A stretch of 40,021 nucleotides of DNA from Hyphomicrobiales bacterium (GTDB taxonomy: Bacteria > Pseudomonadota > Alphaproteobacteria > Rhizobiales > Kaistiaceae): positions 1-40,021 of the forward strand of contig JAAEOR010000297.1 of NCBI GenBank assembly GCA_024222895.1, in the 5' to 3' direction. The position numbers and the translations under genes were made by a program. This document shows, one piece after another, positions 1 through 8,299 of this stretch (position 1 is its first letter; each line of letters starts with the position of its first letter). The notes under the pieces are model-generated. The model had not been told where the DNA came from. It saw only the letters and a list, made by a program, of their open reading frames with translations, and made no database searches.

Positions 1-22
1 AGTCGGGGCGTCGTAGTGAGCA

Positions 23-1030
23 CTATCGCGTCGTCGAGCGCTCGATTAGCTTGGCGGGCACGATTCGCAGGATCCCACCAGTGGACGCGCTGGACGACAT
101 CATGGCGCGCAGGCCCGTCATCGCTTCCGCGACCATCGTTTGCGCGTCCTGGACGACAGTCGTCAGATCATAGGCATTCCAGGAAGCTTGGGGAATGTCG
201 TCAAAGCCGGCTATCATGATGTCTTCCGGCACTCGCAACCCAAGCGGTCCCCGCAAGGCGTCCAGCCCGCCGATTGCCATCAGGTCGTTCGCGCAGAATA
301 TGGCGTCGGGGAGTTTGCCATTTTTGCCAAAGGCCACGATTGCGTCGAAACCACCGTCATAGCGATAGTCGCCGGTCGCCGTCTCAATCTCCATGAAGCC
401 GTGCTGTCGAAGCGCTTCCTTGTATGCTTCGAAGCGCTCGATGCTGGCGGGGCTTCCTGCCAAACCGCCGACGAAACCGAAGGTTCGCGCGCCACCCTTG
501 ACGAAAAGGCCGGCGACGGCGTTTGCGCCGCTGGCGCCGTCGGAGCAGACCGATGTGACCCACCGATTCCTGATCGGCGTATTGAACGATATTGTGGGTA
601 ACTTGACTTTGGCAATCCCTTTAGCCGCTTCCCTGGACAGGACCGGCAGGGCGCTGACGATCGCGTCGACACGGTAACTCGCCAATCGCGTAACGACACC
701 GTCAAGAGCGTGGTCACCATCGACGCGAACGAGCAGGACCTGATAGCCTGACTCTTGCAGTGCGTCCGTGAACTCGTCCAGCGCGCTGGCGTAAAACGGA
801 TTGCTCGTACCGCTGATAACGACCGCAACCAGGTGGGAGCGGTGGTTCAGGAGAATCCTCGGAATGAAATTGGGGCTGTAGTGGAGCTTGTCCGCGGCCT
901 CGAAGACCTTGCGTCTCGTCTCCTCCGAGATGCTCTTGCCTTCCGAGAAGGCGCGCGACACCGCCGACTGAGACACGCCGGCCAGTCGGGCAACCTCGGT
1001 CGAGGAGGGGTATCTCCGGTTCGATTTCAT
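23..1030 (-). CDS. LacI-family transcriptional regulator
   Basis: A 335-residue LacI/GalR-type repressor of normal family length. Residues about 10-30 form the N-terminal helix-turn-helix (TEVARLAGVSQSAVSRA), followed by the hinge region (LHYSPNFIPR) and a periplasmic-binding-protein-like sensor domain with the family motifs SNPFY, FVGG, CANDLMAIG and IAGFDD. The family binds sugars or related small molecules and represses catabolic and uptake genes. It is the last gene of the minus-strand set containing transport system 1, 262 nt after the permease, so it probably controls that system. The frame stays open upstream as far as 1345, but that extension has no LacI homology, so the ATG at 1030 just before the DNA-binding domain was chosen. 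No clear Shine-Dalgarno precedes it. A short inverted repeat (CTGGTG/CACCAG, 1176-1192) lies in the upstream gap. The ligand is unknown. Confidence 0.93.
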   Translation of the reverse strand: MKSNRRYPSSTEVARLAGVSQSAVSRAFSEGKSISEETRRKVFEAADKLHYSPNFIPRILLNHRSHLVAVVISGTSNPFYASALDEFTDALQESGYQVLLVRVDGDHALDGVVTRLASYRVDAIVSALPVLSREAAKGIAKVKLPTISFNTPIRNRWVTSVCSDGASGANAVAGLFVKGGARTFGFVGGLAGSPASIERFEAYKEALRQHGFMEIETATGDYRYDGGFDAIVAFGKNGKLPDAIFCANDLMAIGGLDALRGPLGLRVPEDIMIAGFDDIPQASWNAYDLTTVVQDAQTMVAEAMTGLRAMMSSSASTGGILRIVPAKLIERSTTR

Positions 1031-1292
1031 GACCGGCGGCCGACACCGCCAAGCTGATCGGGATCGTTTGTGGCGTTTGTCTGGTCGATGATCCGTCGGC
1101 GCCGATCCGTCTTCAGGTAGCGACCATCCATTCGTTTCACCATCTACAAGCCCGTTGAACCGCTCGAACAGCTTGCTGGTGCAGAACACCAGAACCGCAC
1201 AGAACAGGATGTTTTCCCGGCGGCCGCACCAATACCGCCACCGATCACCGCCTTGTCTTGCAGGCCCGGGTCCATCCGGTCCACCTCTGGGC

Positions 1293-2252
1293 TTACTTGA
1301 CGATCGGGATTTTCGAACGGTCAATAGTGATGGCGACCGCGGCAATCAGGACGACTCCAAACACGATGTTCTGGGCAAAAATGTTGACCCCGAGGAACGT
1401 CATGCCGATGCGGACGACCGAAATGATCAGCGCTCCGACCAGCGTGCGCCAGATGTTTCCGACGCCTCCGGTGATCGCCGTGCCGCCGACAATCACCGCG
1501 GCGATCGAAGGGAGGAGCAGTTCGGCCGCTAGTGTCGGCGAGCCGCTGGCGAGCCGGCCGGCCAGAATGACGCCGGCAAGCGCGGCGAAGCCGGACGATA
1601 GGACGAAGGCGAATATCTTCTGTCGGTCGACCTTGACGCCGGACGCATAGGCGGCCGGCTCTCCCGCTCCGATCGCCGCGCTATAGCGGCCGAACGGCGT
1701 GCGGCTCTGGAGGGTATGGGCGATCACCAGGACGACCAGCCCGATCACCACAACGTTTGGTATTCCGAAGACCGTTCCGGTGATCCATGTCTGGTAGCTG
1801 CGCGCCGCCTCGTCCAGCGTGATCGACCGCTCTCTGGAAATGACCAGGGCAGTGCTGAACAGAACCCCGCCCACGGCGAGTGTCGCGATGAAGGAGGGTA
1901 TTTTCAAGCGCACGTGAACGAGGCCGGAAAGCAGGCCGACCAGCCCGCCGATGGCTACGGTCAGCACGAACGAGCCATAACCCAGCCGAGTGATCGTCAA
2001 GGCCACGATGACGCTGGCCAGCGATGCCATCGACTGGATCGAAAGATCGATGCCACCCAGCATGATGACGAAAGTGATGCCGGTGGCGAGGATGAAGAGC
2101 ACTGCCGTATCGCTGGCCAGTTGCAGCAGCGAGGCGGGCTGAAGGAAGGTCGGCTCGACGACCCCCACCGCGACAACGAGGATGATGAGCGTTGCCAGCG
2201 GCAACCATTGCCGGATGCGGTCGACGCCCATTCTATCAACGAGTGCGTTCAT
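1293..2252 (-). CDS. Sugar-type ABC transporter permease (RbsC/CUT2 family), system 1
   Basis: A 319-residue polytopic inner-membrane protein of the RbsC-like permease family. It has about eight to ten hydrophobic segments. The family landmarks are a GGIDLS motif near residue 66 and a cytoplasmic coupling segment (GRYSAAIGAGEPAAYASG) that docks onto the ATPase. A GGTAITGGVG motif follows in the C-terminal half. It forms one half of the membrane channel of importer system 1, with the other permease at 3787-4788 as the likely second half. It starts 8 nt after the ATPase gene ends, so the two are probably co-transcribed. The substrate is probably a pentose, hexose, polyol or related compound; sequence alone does not say which. 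Confidence 0.94.
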   Translation of the reverse strand: MNALVDRMGVDRIRQWLPLATLIILVVAVGVVEPTFLQPASLLQLASDTAVLFILATGITFVIMLGGIDLSIQSMASLASVIVALTITRLGYGSFVLTVAIGGLVGLLSGLVHVRLKIPSFIATLAVGGVLFSTALVISRERSITLDEAARSYQTWITGTVFGIPNVVVIGLVVLVIAHTLQSRTPFGRYSAAIGAGEPAAYASGVKVDRQKIFAFVLSSGFAALAGVILAGRLASGSPTLAAELLLPSIAAVIVGGTAITGGVGNIWRTLVGALIISVVRIGMTFLGVNIFAQNIVFGVVLIAAVAITIDRSKIPIVK

Positions 2253-2260
2253 CGGTTTGC

Positions 2261-3790
2261 CTAAACCATGTGTTCAATGAGATCGACCTGCCGCGGCTTC
2301 TCACCCGGCGTGGCGTCGGCGCGATGTGTGATCACACCGTCGCGCATCACCAAGACCGTGTGGCTGAGACCGATGGTCTCTTCCAGCGTGTCCGAAGTTA
2401 GGACGACGGCGACTCCCGCGGTCGTCGTCGCACGAACCAGTTCGTAGACCTCTTCCTTGGCGCCTACGTCGAGACCGCGGGTCGGATGATCGAGGATCAG
2501 GACCCTTGCCTTGGCGTTGAGCCACTTGGCCAGCACCACCTTCTGCTGATTACCGCCGGACAGATTGAGGCAGAGTGTGTTGATGCTGGGCGTGCGCACA
2601 TTGAGGCGCTCGGTCCAGGTCGTCGCCAGCCGACGTTCCTCGCGAGCGTCTATCAGGCCGTAGCGGGTGAGATTGCCGAGATCGGCGAGGGTAATATTGG
2701 CGGCGACCGACAGGAAGAGGACAAGCCCCTCGACCCGCCGATCGCGGGGGATGTAGCCGAATCCAACATCGACAGAGGCCGCCGGTTTCGTCAGCTTCAC
2801 ATCGCGACCGTCGACAAGCAGGCGACCGCCGCGATGCGGCGCGAAGCCGGCAAGCGTGCGTGTCAGCTCCTCGCGCCCCGAGCCGATTACGCCGGCGATG
2901 CCGAGAATCTCGCCGGCATGGAGCGTGAACGACACGTCCTTGTAGGCGTGGCCGAGCGAAAGTCCATCGGCCTCGACGACAACTTCATCGCGATAGGGTT
3001 TCTGGAGAGGTTCGCGGTAATATTCCGACTGCAGGCTGCGTCCGACCATCAACTGGTGGAGTTCATGGACGTTGGCCCCGGCCGCCCCCAGTTCGGCGAC
3101 CACGGCGCCGTCTTTCATCACGTAGATCCGGTCGGAGAGTTCAAGCACCTCGTCCAGGCGGTGGGAGACGAAGACGAAAGAAGCGCGTGACTTGAGCGCC
3201 CTGACCCGAGCGAACAACACCTCGATCTCGGCGCGCTCGAGTACTGACGTCGGTTCGTCGAGCAGTATGACCAGATGGCCGCCAGCAGCATCCTCGAGAG
3301 TCAGGGCCTTGGCAAGCTCGACCATCTGGCGAGCGGCGAAGTCGAGATCGTCGGCCCGGATGCGCGGATCGACATCGACCTCGACCTTGACCAGCTGCCG
3401 CGCGGCCGCGGCATAGAGGGCGCGCCAGTCAACAAGCCGGAAGCGTGTGAACTGCGCCTCGTTGCCAAGATAGATGTTTTCGCCGACGGTCAGGTTGGAG
3501 AGGAGCGACTGCTCCTGGAATACCATGCCGATGCCCTTGCTGTTGGCGTCGGCAGCGTTGGCGATACGGGTTGCCTCGCCAGCGATGAGGATATCACCGG
3601 TGTCAGGTTTATACACGCCGCTGAGAATCTTCATCAGCGTGGACTTGCCGGCGCCGTTCTCGCCGATCAGTCCGACGACCTCGCCCGGCTGTATCTCTAT
3701 CGAGACGTCTTTTAGCGCATGAACGCCCGGGAAGTGCTTGTTGACGTTCACCAGCGCCAGAGCCGGTATGCCGGGCGGGGCGGCGTTCAT
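2261..3790 (-). CDS. Double-domain sugar ABC transporter ATPase (RbsA/MglA-like), system 1
   Basis: A 509-residue fused pair of nucleotide-binding domains, the usual length for RbsA/MglA proteins. The first domain has a perfect Walker A (GENGAGKST), a Q-loop (VFQEQSLL) and a normal Walker B (ILLDEPTS), but its signature is degenerate (FAARQMVE instead of LSxGxxQ). The second domain has the degenerate P-loop usual in this family (GVIGSGRE) and a perfect LSGGNQQK signature. Its Walker B reads LILDHPT, so the catalytic glutamate is histidine (about residue 435). One composite site (Walker A of domain 1 with signature of domain 2) therefore looks competent and the other dead. It drives importer system 1. 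Its start overlaps the upstream permease stop by 4 nt (ATGA), which implies translational coupling. Confidence 0.95.
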   Translation of the reverse strand: MNAAPPGIPALALVNVNKHFPGVHALKDVSIEIQPGEVVGLIGENGAGKSTLMKILSGVYKPDTGDILIAGEATRIANAADANSKGIGMVFQEQSLLSNLTVGENIYLGNEAQFTRFRLVDWRALYAAAARQLVKVEVDVDPRIRADDLDFAARQMVELAKALTLEDAAGGHLVILLDEPTSVLERAEIEVLFARVRALKSRASFVFVSHRLDEVLELSDRIYVMKDGAVVAELGAAGANVHELHQLMVGRSLQSEYYREPLQKPYRDEVVVEADGLSLGHAYKDVSFTLHAGEILGIAGVIGSGREELTRTLAGFAPHRGGRLLVDGRDVKLTKPAASVDVGFGYIPRDRRVEGLVLFLSVAANITLADLGNLTRYGLIDAREERRLATTWTERLNVRTPSINTLCLNLSGGNQQKVVLAKWLNAKARVLILDHPTRGLDVGAKEEVYELVRATTTAGVAVVLTSDTLEETIGLSHTVLVMRDGVITHRADATPGEKPRQVDLIEHMV

Positions 3791-4788
3791 TTGACGATCC
3801 GCAGCAGCTTGCGATTGATGGACAGCGCCACGGCGGCGATGATCATCAGCCCCTGCACGCCGATCTGCACGCTTGGCGGGACACCCATCAGCACCATGCC
3901 ATTATTGAGCACGACGACGATGAGAACACCGACCAGTGTCTGGTGGACACCGCCCTGACCTCCCGACAGCGCGGTCCCGCCGACGACCACCGCGGTAATT
4001 GTCGTGAACAGTCGGCCGGTGCCTATTTGGGCGTTGCCGAGCCCGAGTTGGGCGGCCGCCAGGATGCCACCGACCGCATAGAAGACCCCGGCAAGGGTGA
4101 AGGTGAGGATACGCACCCGCGCCACCGGAATGCCGGAGAGCGCAGCGAGTTCCTCGCCACCGCCGAGGGCGTAGATGTAGCGCCCCAGGCGTGTGTAGTT
4201 CTGGATTGCCAAGGCGATAAGAAAACACAGAAGCGCCAGCCATACACCCCACGGAAATCCAAGGAAGCGGTCGATCGCAAGGCCGCGGATCAGGGGCGAG
4301 TTGATGCGGGTCGCCATGCCACCGAGCAGCGCATTGGCAACCCCGACGCCGATGAACCAGGTGCCAAGCGTCGTCATGAAGGACGGCACCTTGAGGCGCA
4401 CATGGACCACACCGTTGGCGAATCCCACCGAGGCGCCGACCGCGAGCACGATGACCACCCCGAGAAGGCCAAGATCGTTGGCGTTGGCACCGTTGAGGAC
4501 GAGCATCGACAGGATGACGGCGCCAAGCGTCAGGATGCCTTCGATCGAAAGATCGATCGAGCCCATCACGATGATGAAGGTCGCACCGAGCCCCAGGACC
4601 AGCGGGATCATCGCGGTCTGGGTCATCCGGACGAAGTTGCCAAAACTGAAGAAGTTCGGATTGATCAGGCCAACGATGACGCAGAGCAATACGAGAACGA
4701 TCACAGGCGCCCAGGATGCGATGCGCCGTCGACGGGGACGCGGGACTGCGCCGGACTCCGCTACGCTTGCGGATGTATCCAAAGACAT
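3787..4788 (-). CDS. Sugar-type ABC transporter permease (RbsC/CUT2 family), system 1
   Basis: A 333-residue RbsC-like inner-membrane permease. An arginine-rich cytoplasmic N-terminus (about residues 17-23) precedes the first membrane helix. Family landmarks are MGSIDLS in the N-terminal half, the coupling segment GRYIYALGGGEELAALSG, and GGTALSGGQGG near the C-terminus. It lies between the binding protein and the ATPase and shares a 4-nt ATGA overlap with the ATPase. With the permease at 1293-2252 it should form a heterodimeric channel. A very stable hairpin separates it from the binding-protein gene, so it is probably made at a lower level than that protein. The Shine-Dalgarno before the ATG is weak. 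Confidence 0.94.
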   Translation of the reverse strand: MSLDTSASVAESGAVPRPRRRRIASWAPVIVLVLLCVIVGLINPNFFSFGNFVRMTQTAMIPLVLGLGATFIIVMGSIDLSIEGILTLGAVILSMLVLNGANANDLGLLGVVIVLAVGASVGFANGVVHVRLKVPSFMTTLGTWFIGVGVANALLGGMATRINSPLIRGLAIDRFLGFPWGVWLALLCFLIALAIQNYTRLGRYIYALGGGEELAALSGIPVARVRILTFTLAGVFYAVGGILAAAQLGLGNAQIGTGRLFTTITAVVVGGTALSGGQGGVHQTLVGVLIVVVLNNGMVLMGVPPSVQIGVQGLMIIAAVALSINRKLLRIVK

Positions 4789-4883
4789 CGCGGATATCGC
4801 TTTCTGGACAGCAGTTGACGACAGGCCCTCAAGGCGCCTTCAAGCCATCGGGTCAGGACAAGGCGGCCTTGCTATCGGGCACA

Positions 4884-4905
4884 TGGGCGCGCCGAAGCGC
4901 GCCCA
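4884..4905 (-). terminator. Stable hairpin after the system 1 binding-protein gene
   Basis: A perfect 9-bp inverted repeat, TGGGCGCGC and GCGCGCCCA, closes a 4-nt loop. Read as minus-strand RNA the loop is UUCG closed by a C-G pair, the exceptionally stable cUUCGg tetraloop. It starts 12 nt after the binding-protein stop codon and has no U-run. It is better explained as an mRNA-stabilising or partial-termination element between binding protein and permease than as a full terminator. Confidence 0.7.
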
Positions 4906-4916
4906 CCCTGTTCGGC

Positions 4917-6011
4917 TCAGTATTCGATCTGACCGCTGACCCGACCCCAGATATCGTTCCAGTCGAGCGTCGGCTCGGCCGCGATATTGTCATCGAAGTA
5001 CGACTGCGCGGTGTCGGCAGTGATGACGACGCCCTCGCCGTAGAACTCGCGATGATCTTTCGGTTCCGTCGTCGGATCGAAGCCGCCGGTCTTCGCTTGG
5101 TAGCCGATCGACAGGCCCATGCCGCCCTGCCAGAAGGGGTCCCAAGCGACGGTGCCCACCATCTCGCCTTTGAGGATAGCTTCGACAGCGAGTTGGATGC
5201 CGTCGATGCCGGTTACGGGAACCTGACCGGCTCGGCCATCGGCCCGCAGAGCCTCGACCGCGGCAAGCGCCATACCGTCATTGGCCGCCCAGATGCCGGT
5301 GATGTTGTCGCCAAACTGGGTAAGCCACGCGTTGGTCTTCTCGAGCGCTTCCGTCTCGGACCAGTTGGCCACCTGAAAGTCCAGGAGTTCGACATCGGAA
5401 TTGGCCTCGAGCGCCTGCATCAGGCCGGCCTTGCGCGTGATGGCAGGTGTATTCGATTCGATACCGCCAAGTGCGACGATGCCGCCCTTGCCGCCCATGG
5501 CCTGAATCAGCGATTCCGCCATCGCCTTGCCGTAGGGGACGCCGTCGAAGGAGATGTGGGCCACGTAGTTCGGATCGTAGTCCCAAGGGTGCAGGTCGTC
5601 AGGCTTGTTCCACTGGGTGACGACATAGGCGCCAGCGTCCTTGCAGGCCTCCACGATCGGCCGGGCATCCGGGCTGTCGTTGGGATCGACATTGATGACG
5701 CAGTTGCCGCCGGTCTTGGCCAAGATCGCCTTGATGTCGGCGATGCCCTTCTCGGAGTTGCCTTCAGTCACCAGCGTTACGTATTCGGCGCCGACCGAAT
5801 TGGCAAAGGCCGCACCGCCGGCGTTCCAGGTCGCATGATACGGATTGGACAGCGACCGGATCGAATTGACCACGGTCGGGGCATCGGCGGCGAAGGCCGA
5901 CCGGGTAATGATCGCAGGAAAGGCGCCGACGGCACCCAGCGCCGCGGCGCCTTTCAAGAAGTCGCGGCGCCGTACTGGCTGTTTCGTTCCACTGCGGAAT
6001 TTCTTGATCAT
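4917..6011 (-). CDS. Periplasmic sugar-type ABC substrate-binding protein with Tat signal, system 1
   Basis: A 364-residue periplasmic binding protein of the ribose/galactose-binding (Peripla_BP_4) class. The N-terminus carries a twin-arginine signal (RRRDFLKG, then a hydrophobic stretch ending in SAFA around residue 41), so export is probably by the Tat pathway. The mature part has the two-lobed binding fold typical of CUT2 systems, with segments such as SNPYHATW, NVDPNDSPDARPI, GIWAANDGMA and VTGIDG. It is the first gene of the system 1 operon, with an AGGA-type ribosome site before the ATG and the promoter region at 6012-6279. It delivers substrate to the two permeases. The system 2 binding protein instead has a Sec-type leader. 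Confidence 0.94.
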   Translation of the reverse strand: MIKKFRSGTKQPVRRRDFLKGAAALGAVGAFPAIITRSAFAADAPTVVNSIRSLSNPYHATWNAGGAAFANSVGAEYVTLVTEGNSEKGIADIKAILAKTGGNCVINVDPNDSPDARPIVEACKDAGAYVVTQWNKPDDLHPWDYDPNYVAHISFDGVPYGKAMAESLIQAMGGKGGIVALGGIESNTPAITRKAGLMQALEANSDVELLDFQVANWSETEALEKTNAWLTQFGDNITGIWAANDGMALAAVEALRADGRAGQVPVTGIDGIQLAVEAILKGEMVGTVAWDPFWQGGMGLSIGYQAKTGGFDPTTEPKDHREFYGEGVVITADTAQSYFDDNIAAEPTLDWNDIWGRVSGQIEY

Positions 6012-6175
6012 TAAGGAGTTTCCTCGTGTTTGGAAGACGTCGACGCGATCGCCGTCTTACCTTGTGGTTGAACGCCCGAACGTCGGTGACTCCTGATGTC
6101 TATCAATAGGCAACGACTGGGAGAAGGCGGCTCGTCGACATCCGTCGCCGCTTTCGAGGAGGACCAATACGGGCG

Positions 6176-6189
6176 TGCATAGTTATGCA
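6176..6189. promoter_or_regulatory. Candidate operator upstream of system 1
   Basis: The sequence TGCATA-GT-TATGCA is a 6-bp perfect inverted repeat around a 2-bp centre. Its even-numbered 14-bp layout with TG and CA ends resembles LacI-family operators. It lies 165 nt upstream of the binding-protein start in the only sizeable non-coding gap before the operon. A TTGACA hexamer reads on the minus strand at 6224-6219, next to it. Binding by the LacI-type protein encoded at 23-1030 is an inference. Confidence 0.45.
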
Positions 6190-6279
6190 AGAGTTAGGAG
6201 ATCATAGGTCATAATGAATGTCAAATTGACGAACTCGCTGGTTTAGACTTGGACCTCCAGCAAGCGGCCTGTCGGCGGA

Positions 6280-8112
6280 TCAATAGTGCCCGTTGGCCCG
6301 CATCAGCAGATCGACGCGGTTCTGGGCCCCGGCCAGTGCGTCATCGATGGATTTGTGCCGCCGCAGCATGTCATGAACTTCCTCGCCGACGATGGCGATG
6401 ATTTCAGAGATTTCCGGCACCGGCGGGCGCGGCCAGATTTGCAGATAGCCTTTTCTGGCCATGGCATCGACCGCGGGGATGATCGGCGAAACGGAGCGGA
6501 CGTCCGGGTCGCTGCTGACGCTGTAGCGCGGACTGACAACGCTGCCGTTTGAGATATAGAGCTTTGCCGCACTGGGCGCGGTCAGCGATCGGATCGCCGC
6601 CCAGGCGGCCGCGACGCGATCGGGCGACACGTTGGACGGCATGGCGAGCGCGTAACCGCCGACCGGTGCGATCGGTGTTCCTCCGGGACCGACAGGATGC
6701 GGCAGGTAGCCCGTATTGCCGTGGCCCGGAGAATGGCGGTCCAGTTCGAAAATAGGTGCCAGAAGCGTATAGCAGTAGGCCATGGCGGCCGAGCCGCTGG
6801 CATAGGCAACCGCCCGCTCGTACCATGACATGCTCAAGATCGATGGCGGCGAGTAATCCAGCAGCTCCATCAGATACTCACCGGTCGACCGCGCGGCATC
6901 CGACAGAAACATCGGCCGCATCTGCTCGCCATGAGGGTGCTCGGTGTCGAAGCCCTCGGATGTCGCCGCGAGGTTGATGACCGGTTGACCGAACGACGAT
7001 CCCATCACCATCAGGAAGGAATGGCCAAGCGGCGTGCCCCGTGCGGCGTTCCAGGCGATCCCATAGCGGCCACTCATCGGCGCATGCAACCGTCGGGCCG
7101 CATCGAGTACTGCCTGGGTCGTCGCCGGCTCCGCCATGCCGTGTTCGGAGAACAGATCGGTCCGGTAGACAAGCAGCTCCGGGCTGCCTTGAACCGGGAC
7201 GCCATAATGGGCACCGCGGTGACGCGTGCTCGCAACGGCCGCCGGATGAAAATCCGACCCGTCGAAACCGGACTCGACCATCAGGGCGTCGAGCGACTGC
7301 AGCGCGCCATTTGACGCCAACTCGCCGAACCATGGCAGGTCGCATGCCACCACATCGTAGCGTGACAGCTTCAGATTTCCGTTTTCGATAATCTCCTGTC
7401 GCAGCCGGTCGATCGATAGGGCGCGGATCTGGATGCCGGTGCCGAAAATGTACTGAAAGTGTTTCTTCAGCGTGTGCATCGCCATGAATGTCGGATCGGC
7501 ATGCACGAGGACGCGCAGGTCGCTCGACAAATGAAGTTTACGATCCAGCGCCGACTGCAGCGGCAGAACGCTGCCCTCGCTGTAGGAGGCACCGAAGAAA
7601 TAGTCGGACTGGGTCCGGTTGGACTGGTGCGGATCGAATGTGGCGGCAAGCAGCGACCGCGTACGGCGCGCATAATCCTGCCAGCGATGGAGCAACCGAG
7701 GAGAGGGGTGCAGCGAGAATGACTTGCCGGTGGGCGTGCGGGGGCGCTTGACGATCAGGCCGCGAGCCTGGCATGCCGCGATCGCCCGCAATGCGGTGCC
7801 ATAGGACATTCCCGACGCGGCCGCCAGTGACGAACTGGTGGTCGTCTTGCCGTGCAGGTGATTGCGGACAAGGGAGAGCAGCAGGCGGACTTCTCGGCCG
7901 CCGGTGCGAATGTCCAGCGCGGCCTCGGTTTCGTCTTCCAACTGCTCGATGAACTCGAGAAACTGGACCAGTTGTGGATCCGAAATACTGACGGAGGTCG
8001 GCAGATGGCGGGTTTCATAGGGTCCCTCTGGCGCTCGGCCGCCGGGGCCGCGTTCGGCCTGTATGCCCGCCCGCGGCTTAGCAACGCGGTATGAATCGTC
8101 CGATGCGGTCAA
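6280..8112 (-). CDS. Winged-helix/solute-binding-protein fusion, probable cytoplasmic regulator
   Basis: A 610-residue protein with an unusual layout. Residues about 72-145 look like a MarR/GntR-type winged helix (LLLSLVRNHLHGKTTTSSSL, then a recognition-helix-like stretch and GLIVKRP). From about residue 196 to the end it matches an extracellular solute-binding protein family 1 fold (MalE/UgpB-like), beginning DLRVLVHADPTF and including YGVPVQGSPELLVYR and GGYALAM. There is no signal peptide and the N-terminus is hydrophilic, so the binding-protein domain is presumably cytoplasmic and acts as a ligand sensor for the DNA-binding domain. The start is a TTG at 8112, the only reasonable one in frame. 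It lies between the two importer operons on their strand and probably regulates one of them. The ligand is unknown. Confidence 0.85.
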   Translation of the reverse strand: MTASDDSYRVAKPRAGIQAERGPGGRAPEGPYETRHLPTSVSISDPQLVQFLEFIEQLEDETEAALDIRTGGREVRLLLSLVRNHLHGKTTTSSSLAAASGMSYGTALRAIAACQARGLIVKRPRTPTGKSFSLHPSPRLLHRWQDYARRTRSLLAATFDPHQSNRTQSDYFFGASYSEGSVLPLQSALDRKLHLSSDLRVLVHADPTFMAMHTLKKHFQYIFGTGIQIRALSIDRLRQEIIENGNLKLSRYDVVACDLPWFGELASNGALQSLDALMVESGFDGSDFHPAAVASTRHRGAHYGVPVQGSPELLVYRTDLFSEHGMAEPATTQAVLDAARRLHAPMSGRYGIAWNAARGTPLGHSFLMVMGSSFGQPVINLAATSEGFDTEHPHGEQMRPMFLSDAARSTGEYLMELLDYSPPSILSMSWYERAVAYASGSAAMAYCYTLLAPIFELDRHSPGHGNTGYLPHPVGPGGTPIAPVGGYALAMPSNVSPDRVAAAWAAIRSLTAPSAAKLYISNGSVVSPRYSVSSDPDVRSVSPIIPAVDAMARKGYLQIWPRPPVPEISEIIAIVGEEVHDMLRRHKSIDDALAGAQNRVDLLMRANGHY

Positions 8113-8209
8113 TGTCCCATACCGATTGCGGACAGTTCCTATCGAGGGTCGTTCATCCTTGGACGCAAAACCAAAGAATGTCCAACCCGGTCACATCATT
8201 CCGGCTAAT

Positions 8210-8277
8210 GGTCCGACTCCGACATTTGCCACCCTGCTGCAGCACCCGCCCGAGCCAATGTCGGAGTCATCAGGACC
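8210..8277 (-). terminator. Long inverted repeat after the system 2 operon
   Basis: A perfect 12-bp inverted repeat (GACTCCGACATT at 8215-8226, AATGTCGGAGTC at 8257-8268) encloses a 30-nt loop. Flanking GGTCC and GGACC extend it beyond a 4-nt bulge. It begins about 23 nt after the last permease stop and lies before the fusion-regulator gene. There is no T-run, so it could be a Rho-dependent or processing hairpin, or an operator for the regulator. Confidence 0.6.
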
Positions 8278-8299
8278 ACCACAGGTCAGATTCGTCCCC

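Noticed and set aside
1031-1345. N-terminal extension of the LacI-type frame
   Set aside because: LacI proteins begin with the helix-turn-helix. The extra 105 codons have no family match and overlap the permease end.
4716-6014. A 432-codon open frame on the plus strand
   Set aside because: It is antisense to the system 1 binding protein and runs over the UUCG hairpin; no family resemblance.
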